Below are positions 1-5,137 of a stretch of 5,137 nucleotides of DNA, in pieces; the first letter of the stretch is position 1; every line of letters begins with the position of its first letter. The notes beneath the pieces are model-generated. The model was not told where the DNA came from and did no database searches. It was given only the letters and a program-made list of their open reading frames with translations. Source of the stretch: Sphaerochaetaceae bacterium. GTDB taxonomy: Bacteria > Spirochaetota > Spirochaetia > Sphaerochaetales > Sphaerochaetaceae. The stretch lies in contig JAKSPF010000100.1 of NCBI GenBank assembly GCA_024405065.1, positions 1 to 5,137 on the forward strand. The letters run 5' to 3'. A program made the position numbers and the translations under genes.

Positions 1-818
1 ATGGTACCAAGGTTACCGGGGTCCTGAAGCTTTTCAAGAACAAGAAAAACCGAAATCTCTTCACCGGAAACAACTTCATCTGAAGTGCCTTCAAACCTAC
101 ATGAAAACACGTTTCCGGTCGGTGTCACTACTGAAGGTTCTGAAGATTCTCCGGAATTGTCTGATGCAAGAACCATTGAAACTGTGCCGGAGGTCACTTC
201 TCCGTTTACAATCTTCACAGCCTCAACTGTTCCGGCAACCTCGGTATTGCCGTTGCTCAGTATCACCTTCATCAGGTAGCATCCGCTTTCAAGGTCATCA
301 AGTTCAACGGTAAACTGCGTTTTTCCGCTGCCCGGACTGAAAACTTTTGTCTTCTCCTCACCGTCAAGACCCGGACCGGTAAGAGTAAAAGCCAAATAAG
401 GTTCTGTGATGATTCCATCCCAGTCAAACTGAACAGACAAACTTCCGGTACCGTAAACTCTTTCCAGATTCACCGTGACTGAATTACTGTCCTTGTCAAG
501 TGTAAAGGTTTTATGGCCGGTTGATACCGACTTTCCGGACTTATTGTACCCTACCGCATCAATAGTCCACTGTCCTACAGCAAGTCCGTCTATACTCAAC
601 GTGGAGTTTGAGCTTTCCACTGTAAAGGTCTTTCCTCCGGGCCCGTTTCCGGAAACCGTATATTTCACGGCATCGGAAGATACCGATACAGGAGTCAGAG
701 TTCTTGAGCTGACGGAATCCCGCAGAAATACTCTCATTGACATTGTGGCTGATTCAGATTCGCAACTGCAAAGAATCACAGTTACGGCAGTCATAAGAAA
801 TAAAAAAAGTTTTTTCAC
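1..818 (-). CDS. Treponema-type surface lipoprotein with Ig-like beta domains (3' end outside window)
   Basis: The frame is open from a GTG at 818-816 to the window edge, giving 272 codons without a stop. I chose this start because GGGGAGG lies 5 nt upstream and the first residues form a lipoprotein signal: MKK, a hydrophobic stretch at about residues 4-16, then L-C-S-C, with Cys19 as the likely lipidated residue. After it come a Ser/Arg/Thr-rich segment (SSRTLTPVS, about 36-44) and two beta-rich modules. The first, about 48-105, has a YTVSGNGPGG motif and a GLAVGQWTIDAVGYN stretch; the second, about 109-205, starts with GTGSLSVQFDWDG. This build recalls a family of treponemal lipoproteins, but that is from memory of the style, not a search. 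It is probably membrane-anchored and exposed to the periplasm or surface, and may bind a ligand or other protein. No catalytic motif is visible. It is divergent from the gene at 976 and apparently unrelated to the hydrogenase genes. Confidence 0.82.
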   Translation of the reverse strand, partial: MKKLFLFLMTAVTVILCSCESESATMSMRVFLRDSVSSRTLTPVSVSSDAVKYTVSGNGPGGKTFTVESSNSTLSIDGLAVGQWTIDAVGYNKSGKSVSTGHKTFTLDKDSNSVTVNLERVYGTGSLSVQFDWDGIITEPYLAFTLTGPGLDGEEKTKVFSPGSGKTQFTVELDDLESGCYLMKVILSNGNTEVAGTVEAVKIVNGEVTSGTVSMVLASDNSGESSEPSVVTPTGNVFSCRFEGTSDEVVSGEEISVFLVLEKLQDPGNLGT

Positions 819-823
819 ATTTT

Positions 824-830
824 CCTCCCC
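824..830 (-). promoter_or_regulatory. Ribosome binding site of the lipoprotein gene
   Basis: GGGGAGG on the minus strand ends 5 nt before the GTG at 818. It decides the start, because the ATG two bases earlier (820-818) is followed directly by TGA and cannot be used to make the protein. Confidence 0.8.
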
Positions 831-846
831 GCATTACCGGCGTTTG

Positions 847-852
847 CTTATA
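847..852 (-). promoter_or_regulatory. Possible -10 box for the lipoprotein gene
   Basis: TATAAG on the minus strand matches five of six bases of the sigma70 -10 consensus and would start transcription near base 840, leaving a leader of about 22 nt that contains the ribosome binding site. No good -35 hexamer is seen 16-18 bp upstream, so the call is weak. The phased A-tracts further upstream might compensate. Confidence 0.35.
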
Positions 853-938
853 AAAGCTGCGAAAAAACGGAAATTATTTTGTTTTTCGGGACGTTACGGG
901 CAAAAAAAGAAAAATTTTTTCAAAAAACCGCTTAATAA

Positions 939-967
939 TTGCCTTAACACTTTTATTTTTTTACAAT
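939..967 (+). promoter_or_regulatory. Candidate sigma70 promoter for the membrane protein gene
   Basis: TTGCCT at 939-944 and TACAAT at 962-967 are separated by exactly 17 bp. TACAAT matches five of six -10 bases and TTGCCT four of six -35 bases. Six A residues at 922-927 sit just upstream, where an UP element would be. The predicted transcription start is about base 974, only two bases before the ATG at 976. Confidence 0.6.
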
Positions 968-975
968 TTCAGTCT

Positions 976-1455
976 ATGGAAATTATTATTAAAGTTTTTC
1001 TTCTTGCTCTTTTTGCTCTTGTGGTTTTCTGCCGCAATGCCTTTCCGAGTGCACTTCTGTATTGGGCAGCCTACTGCGTTATGTTTGCACTTGTTCCTGC
1101 ACTTTGGGCCTCAATGTTTTGGGTTTCAAAAAAAAAGGCTGCTGCAATACTCGGATCACAGCCGGAATTTGATATTTTCTGTGCAAAAGTTCCTGCCGAT
1201 CCGGCAGACGATTTTCAGAGAGGAAGGCTCTGTCTGTCTCAGGGGAAAATCGTTCTGATAACAAAAACAAAAAAAGGTTTTGAAAAAACGTGGTCTGTTG
1301 ATAAAGAAAAAATCACGTCCGTTAATTTTGCAAATGTTGCGGGAAGACGTTGCGGTTTTATTCTTAACTATAACGGTGACAGTGCTTCTTTCGTGTGTCG
1401 CACAATAGATAAAAACAAAGAAAATCTCACAAGTGCTTTAGGTCTGCAGTCCTGA
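976..1455 (+). CDS. Small two-TM membrane protein with a possible PH-like cytosolic domain
   Basis: The gene encodes 159 residues. Two hydrophobic segments are visible, about residues 3-19 and 27-50, joined by a short loop (RNAFPSA). They are followed by a lysine cluster (KKK, 52-54) that should lie in the cytosol by the positive-inside rule, which makes an N-in, C-in hairpin. The soluble part (about 60-159) alternates short beta-like strands, such as GRLCLSQGKIVLITK, a Trp-containing strand, KITSVNF and GFILNYNGDSASFVC, and ends with a short helix (KENLTSALG). That strand pattern resembles bacterial PH-like or GRAM-like domains, an inference from pattern only. I do not recognise the family and assign no function. 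The frame is open upstream to base 475, but that part is antisense to the lipoprotein gene. ATG 976 is chosen because it starts the first membrane segment and lies just after the promoter. No ribosome binding site precedes it. The gene is convergent with the hydrogenase operon. Confidence 0.75.
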   Translation: MEIIIKVFLLALFALVVFCRNAFPSALLYWAAYCVMFALVPALWASMFWVSKKKAAAILGSQPEFDIFCAKVPADPADDFQRGRLCLSQGKIVLITKTKKGFEKTWSVDKEKITSVNFANVAGRRCGFILNYNGDSASFVCRTIDKNKENLTSALGLQS

Positions 1456-1474
1456 ACCTGCTTTCACGTAAACA

Positions 1475-1504
1475 AAAACGGCTGCCCTGACGGACAGCCG
1501 TTTT
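1475..1504. terminator. Bidirectional intrinsic terminator between convergent genes
   Basis: AAAACGGCTG at 1475-1484 pairs with CAGCCGTTTT at 1495-1504. Inside there is one C·A mismatch, two further G-C pairs and a TGAC loop at 1488-1491. On the plus strand the stem runs into TTTTCTTTTT; on the minus strand it runs into TTTTTG. It lies 19 bp after the stop of the membrane protein gene and 20 bp after the stop of hydA, so it can end both transcripts. Confidence 0.9.
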
Positions 1505-1524
1505 CTTTTTCATAATACTGATAA

Positions 1525-3288
1525 TCAGTTGAATTTCTCACGTGCACCGTAAGTTGTATGAAGCAACTCATGTGCTTTGTGTGAATTCGGCTCACCGAGG
1601 AAATCCTTATAGAGCTGCTGAACCTGTACGTTCTTGTGTGACTGGCGGATTTTCTGCCTCTCATCTTCACTGTAAAGTGCTTCAGCACGTTTTTCCTTGT
1701 ATGTATCAATGATATCCGCATCCTCATTGGGGAGGAAAACCTCACGGACATAGGGCTGACCGCCACCGTTGATACAACCGCCTGGACATCCCATTATTTC
1801 AATGAACGTGTACGGAGATTTCCCTTCACGGATCTGATCCATAAGGACTTTTGCTCCTTTCATGCCGCTTGTAACGGCAACCTTGATTTTCTTTCCGGCA
1901 AGGTCAAACTCTGCTTCACGGATATTTTTGAAACCGCGGACTTCCTTGAACACGATACCCTGACGCTCCTTGCCGGTGAGAACAAAGTGAGCAGTCCTGA
2001 GAGCTGCTTCCATGACTCCTCCGGTAACACCGAATATCACGGCAGCACCCGTGTAATCACCGCAGATGTCACTGTCAAAGTTTTCATCCGGAAGTTTTGT
2101 GAACTGAATACCGCTTCTCTTGATGAGTCTGCCCAGCTCTCTTGTTGTGAGAACCGCATCAACATCCTTGAGACCGTTTGTAACAAGCTGAGGTCTTTCC
2201 TTCTCAAACTTCTTACAGGCACAGGGCATGATTGACACGACAAAGATATCTTTGGGATCAACGCCTATCTTCTGAGCATAGTAAGACTTCAGGATAGCAC
2301 CCTCCATCTCATGGGGTGACTTACAGCTTGAAAGGTGATCCAGCTGGTCACCGTAGTAATACTCCGCATAGTTTATCCAACCGGGTGAACATGAGGTAAC
2401 CATGGGAAGAACTCCGTTGTCTTTTACTCTGTCCAGAAGTTCGTTTGCCTCCTCCATGATTGTGAGGTCTGCCGCAAAATTGGTATCAAACACTTTTTTG
2501 AATCCGAGTCTTTTGAGTGCAGCCACCATTTTACCGGTAACAGGAGTTCCGATTTTCATCCCGAACTCTTCTCCGAGTGCTGCACGCACCGCAGGTGCAG
2601 TCTGAACAATCATGAACTTTCCGGCTCTGAAAGCATCATCAACCTTGTCAATTTCACTTCTTTCCATAAGTGCACCTGTGGGACAGACATTTACACACTG
2701 ACCACACATAATACACGGAGAATCAACAAAGTCCCTGTTTTCAGCAGGAGCAAGAATTGTCTTGAAACCTCTACCTTCAAATCCGAGAATTCCGTTTCCG
2801 TGAGCATTGCGGCAACGTGCTATACAACGTCCGCAAAGCACACACTTTGACGTATCCCTCACTATTGCAGGAGTAAGTTTATCAACGGTAACGGGAGTCT
2901 GTTCTCCTTTGAACATTCCCTCTCTGGCACCTGTGACACGCGCAACGTGAAGGAGTTCGCATTTCTCGTTCTTGTCACACTCCTGACAGTTTCTGTTGTG
3001 GTTTGAAAGAAGAAGCTCAACGGATGCTCTTCTTGCAGCAACAGCCTTCGGAGAAGAAATCGTAATCTCCATTCCTTCCGATACCGGATACACACAGGAG
3101 GCAACAAGACCCCTCGCACCGGTTGCCTCTACAAGACAGACACGGCAGGAACCCTGATTGCATTCACCGTGATTGTAAGTACAAAGAGACGGAATCTCAT
3201 AACCGCATTTCTTTGCAGCCTCAAGGATTGTAAGTCCTGCTTCAACCTGATAAGGAACGCCCTCAATTTTGATATTAACCAATGCCAT
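1525..3288 (-). CDS. hydA: [FeFe]-hydrogenase catalytic subunit, HydA/HndD type
   Basis: This 587-residue protein has the full modular layout of the catalytic subunit of multimeric NAD(P)-linked [FeFe]-hydrogenases and should reversibly reduce protons to H2 in the cytosol. In order: a [2Fe-2S] plant-type ferredoxin domain (Cys36, 48, 51, 65); a His-ligated [4Fe-4S] site (His97, Cys101, 104, 110); two [4Fe-4S] clusters (Cys149, 152, 155, 159 and Cys192, 195, 198, 202); and the H-cluster domain. Its three signatures are TSCSPGW (298-304), MPCACKKFE (354-362) and EIMGCPGGCINGGGQP (497-512). Cys356, Cys501 and Cys505 match H-cluster ligands. Ser301 stands where the canonical motif has the fourth ligand, which is odd. 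Glu280, Glu283 and Ser320 of the proton path are present. The small-subunit-like tail (RQSHKN, AHELLHTTY) completes the protein. It lacks the thioredoxin-like C-terminal extension known in Thermotoga maritima HydA. The ATG is supported by a strong ribosome binding site, 17 bp after hydB. HndD is the equivalent name. Confidence 0.95.
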   Translation of the reverse strand: MALVNIKIEGVPYQVEAGLTILEAAKKCGYEIPSLCTYNHGECNQGSCRVCLVEATGARGLVASCVYPVSEGMEITISSPKAVAARRASVELLLSNHNRNCQECDKNEKCELLHVARVTGAREGMFKGEQTPVTVDKLTPAIVRDTSKCVLCGRCIARCRNAHGNGILGFEGRGFKTILAPAENRDFVDSPCIMCGQCVNVCPTGALMERSEIDKVDDAFRAGKFMIVQTAPAVRAALGEEFGMKIGTPVTGKMVAALKRLGFKKVFDTNFAADLTIMEEANELLDRVKDNGVLPMVTSCSPGWINYAEYYYGDQLDHLSSCKSPHEMEGAILKSYYAQKIGVDPKDIFVVSIMPCACKKFEKERPQLVTNGLKDVDAVLTTRELGRLIKRSGIQFTKLPDENFDSDICGDYTGAAVIFGVTGGVMEAALRTAHFVLTGKERQGIVFKEVRGFKNIREAEFDLAGKKIKVAVTSGMKGAKVLMDQIREGKSPYTFIEIMGCPGGCINGGGQPYVREVFLPNEDADIIDTYKEKRAEALYSEDERQKIRQSHKNVQVQQLYKDFLGEPNSHKAHELLHTTYGAREKFN

Positions 3289-3296
3289 AATTTACT

Positions 3297-3304
3297 TCCT
3301 CCCC
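3297..3304 (-). promoter_or_regulatory. Ribosome binding site of hydA
   Basis: GGGGAGGA on the minus strand begins one base after the hydB stop codon and ends 8 nt before the hydA ATG. There is no room for a separate promoter in the 17 bp gap, so hydB and hydA are very likely on one transcript. Confidence 0.85.
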
Positions 3305-3305
3305 A

Positions 3306-5137
3306 TCACTTCTTTTCTATTGCACCGAACTTACATGTGCTCATACACATACCGCACTTGATACACTTGTCTTTGTCAATCATAAACGGACTCTTAAGAA
3401 CTCCGGAAATTGCACCGACAGGACAGTTGCGTGAACAGGCACTGCACCCCTTGCATTTGGCGGGATCAATTTCATAACTCATAAGTTTCTTACAGACCTT
3501 TGCAGGACACTTCTTGTCAATGATGTGAGATACATACTCATCTCTGAAATGTGCAAGTGTTGAAAGAACCGGGTTTGCCGCAGTCTGACCAAGTGCACAG
3601 AGAGAACCTGCCTTGATTGTTGCAGCAAGTTCTTCAAGCTGTCTGAGGTCATCCATAGTACCTTTTCCTTCACAGATTTTGGTAAGATACTCAAGCATCC
3701 TCTTTGTGCCGATACGACACGGAGAACACTTACCGCAGGATTCGTCGCAGATGAATTCCATATAGAACTTTGCAACGTCAACCATACAGTTGTCCTCATC
3801 CATCACAATTGCTCCGCCTGAACCCATCATTGAACCGCGTGCAACAAGGTTATCAAAATCAATCTCTGCATCAAGGTCTTTTTCAGTAAGACATCCGCCT
3901 GACGGACCGCCTGTCTGTATCGCCTTGAACTTCTTTCCGTTCGGAATTCCTCCTCCGATGTCATAAATCAACTCACGGAGCGTGGTTCCCATGGGAACTT
4001 CAACAAGACCGACATTGTTTATCTTTCCGCCGAGCGCAAACACCTTTGTTCCCTTTGATTTTTCAGTTCCGCATGAAGCAAACTTTGCAGCACCGTTTCT
4101 GATAATGTACGGAATGACGGAAAGCGTCTCAACGTTGTTAACAATTGTGGGACAACCCCAAAGACCCTTTACTGCAGGGAATGGCGGTCTCGGTCTGGGC
4201 ATACCTCTCTGACCTTCAATTGAATTGAGAAGCGCTGTCTCCTCTCCGCAGACAAACGCACCGGCACCCGGTCTGATATGGCAGCGGAAAGAGAAACCCG
4301 TACCGAGAATATCATCGCCGAGCAACCCGAGTTCCTCAGCCTGCTTTATTCCCAATTCAAGTCTGTGAATTGCTATCGGGTATTCTGCACGGACATAAAA
4401 ATAACCGTTCTTTGCGCCTATTGCGTAACCGGCAATCACCATACCTTCAATTACGGCAAGGGGATTTCCTTCAAGAATACTTCTGTCCATGAACGCACCC
4501 GGATCGCCTTCATCTCCGTTACAGACAACGTATTTTTCCCCATCCGGCTGATCTTTTGCAAACTGCCACTTTCTTCCGGTAGGGAATCCGGCACCTCCGC
4601 GTCCTCTGAGACCTGAAGCAAGAACCTCGTTTATGACATCCTGCCTGTCCATCTTGAGAACTTTGGCAAGTGCTTCAAATGCACCGGAGCCCAAAGCTTC
4701 TTCTATGTTTTCCGGATTTATACGTCCGCACTGCTCAAGTGCGATACGGTGCTGTTTCTTATAGAAGTTGATGTCGGCCTGTTTTGAAACCTTTTCGTGA
4801 GTTGCGGGGTCAACGTAGAGAAGTCTCTCAACAATCTTTCCGCCGATAAGATCCGATTCAACAATCTCATCAACATCCTCAATCTTCACCATTCTGTAGA
4901 GAGTATCCTCTGGAAAAATTTTCACAAACGGTCCCTGTGAGCAGAAACCGAAACATCCTACCTGATTGACGGTGACCTTATCCGAAAGTCCTTTTTCCTG
5001 TACCAGTTTTTCAAATTTTTCCCTGATTGCAGCAGAATCCGATGAAAGACAACCGGTACCTCCGCACAGCACAACCGCACGTTTTCCGGTTGTTCCGGCA
5101 AACTTGCCTGCACGACATGCAGAACATTTCTGCTGTT
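3306..5137 (-). CDS. hydB: NuoF-like FMN/iron-sulfur subunit of NAD(P)-linked hydrogenase, HydB/HndC type (5' end outside window)
   Basis: The frame is open from the right edge to a TGA at 3308-3306, giving 609 residues from the first complete codon. This subunit oxidises or reduces NAD(P)H at FMN and passes electrons to HydA. Visible parts: CSAC near residues 4-7; a thioredoxin-like [2Fe-2S] domain with Cys24, Cys29, Cys61 and Cys65; the NuoF core with the Gly-rich GRGGAGFPTGRKW (178-190), NGDEGDPG (206-213) and CGEETAL (296-302) motifs of FMN and NADH binding; an N3-type [4Fe-4S] site (Cys467, 470, 473, 513); a His/Cys segment (His537, Cys543, Cys548) that may bind zinc, as I recall for related HydB structures; and a C-terminal 2[4Fe-4S] ferredoxin domain (Cys561, 564, 567, 571 and Cys591, 594, 597, 601). 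A GTG at 5072 is a poor start: it falls inside the first strand of the thioredoxin-like domain (KRAVVLCGG) and has no ribosome binding site. NuoF of respiratory complex I lacks both the thioredoxin-like and ferredoxin ends, so a hydrogenase role fits better. Confidence 0.94.
   Translation of the reverse strand, partial: QQKCSACRAGKFAGTTGKRAVVLCGGTGCLSSDSAAIREKFEKLVQEKGLSDKVTVNQVGCFGFCSQGPFVKIFPEDTLYRMVKIEDVDEIVESDLIGGKIVERLLYVDPATHEKVSKQADINFYKKQHRIALEQCGRINPENIEEALGSGAFEALAKVLKMDRQDVINEVLASGLRGRGGAGFPTGRKWQFAKDQPDGEKYVVCNGDEGDPGAFMDRSILEGNPLAVIEGMVIAGYAIGAKNGYFYVRAEYPIAIHRLELGIKQAEELGLLGDDILGTGFSFRCHIRPGAGAFVCGEETALLNSIEGQRGMPRPRPPFPAVKGLWGCPTIVNNVETLSVIPYIIRNGAAKFASCGTEKSKGTKVFALGGKINNVGLVEVPMGTTLRELIYDIGGGIPNGKKFKAIQTGGPSGGCLTEKDLDAEIDFDNLVARGSMMGSGGAIVMDEDNCMVDVAKFYMEFICDESCGKCSPCRIGTKRMLEYLTKICEGKGTMDDLRQLEELAATIKAGSLCALGQTAANPVLSTLAHFRDEYVSHIIDKKCPAKVCKKLMSYEIDPAKCKGCSACSRNCPVGAISGVLKSPFMIDKDKCIKCGMCMSTCKFGAIEKK

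Larger units (their letters stand above)
819..975. other. AT-rich divergent intergenic region with phased A-tracts
   Basis: This 157 bp region separates two divergent genes and must carry both promoters. A/T runs at 902-908, 910-920 (A5T6) and 922-927 are centred about 10 bp apart, one helical turn, so the DNA is likely to be curved. Further A or T runs lie at 862-867 and 877-886. No RNA gene or operator palindrome is evident apart from the short A5T6 palindrome. Confidence 0.6.

Noticed and set aside
3..20. Imperfect inverted repeat around GGTACCAAGGTTACC
   Set aside because: It is short, imperfect and inside the lipoprotein coding frame, with no T-tract, so it is probably chance.
85..313. 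Two short overlapping plus-strand open frames
   Set aside because: They are the complement of the lipoprotein coding sequence, with no ribosome binding site and no recognisable motif.
110..660. Frequent TTCCGG and TCCGGA hexamers in the lipoprotein region
   Set aside because: They fall mostly on Ser-Gly, Pro-Glu and similar codon pairs and also occur in the hydrogenase genes, so they look like codon preference rather than a repeat element or binding site.
475..975. Plus-strand open frame continuous with the membrane protein gene
   Set aside because: It is antisense to the lipoprotein gene and then crosses the AT-rich promoter region. The protein-like character (membrane segments) begins only at the ATG at 976.
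1987..2605. Plus-strand open frames of 67-82 codons inside hydA
   Set aside because: They lie opposite conserved H-cluster domain codons and show no start signal or domain of their own.
4278..4616. A 112-codon plus-strand open frame inside hydB
   Set aside because: It is opposite the conserved FMN/NADH-binding core, whose motifs are intact on the minus strand.

Overview
The window most resembles a Treponema-like spirochaete, or another fermentative anaerobe of that group. The main clue is a lipoprotein at the left end with an Arg-Thr-Leu-Thr-Pro segment after its lipobox and two Ig-like beta domains, a build I associate with treponemal surface lipoproteins. The [FeFe]-hydrogenase genes fit a strict anaerobe that disposes of reductant as H2. 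The genus is inferred from gene style only.

Layout, left to right. Bases 1-818 (minus) hold the 5' part of a lipoprotein gene that leaves the window at base 1; it starts at GTG behind a strong ribosome binding site. Bases 819-975 are an AT-rich divergent intergenic region with helically phased A-tracts and a candidate promoter on each strand. Bases 976-1455 (plus) encode a 159-residue protein with two membrane segments and a small cytosolic domain, possibly PH-like; its promoter lies so close to the ATG that the mRNA would be nearly leaderless. Bases 1475-1504 are a hairpin with T-tracts on both sides, a shared terminator for the convergent genes. Bases 1525-5137 (minus) are a hydrogenase operon: a NuoF/HydB-like flavoprotein, upstream and cut by the right edge, then 17 bp later an [FeFe]-hydrogenase catalytic subunit of HydA/HndD type.

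How they work together: HydB should exchange electrons with NAD(P)H at FMN and pass them through iron-sulfur clusters, including two C-terminal [4Fe-4S] clusters, to the relay of HydA and then to the H-cluster. A NuoE-like HydC/HndA subunit is expected in such complexes. None is in the window, and the obvious place is upstream of hydB, beyond base 5137.

The observations most worth a second look are the H-cluster motif TSCSPGW in HydA, where a serine stands at the position of an iron-sulfur ligand cysteine in the canonical TSCCPxW; an additional Cys-x2-Cys before the thioredoxin-like domain of HydB; and the near-leaderless promoter of the small membrane protein gene. I found no clear sign of a wholly new multigene system, mobile element, CRISPR array or RNA gene.
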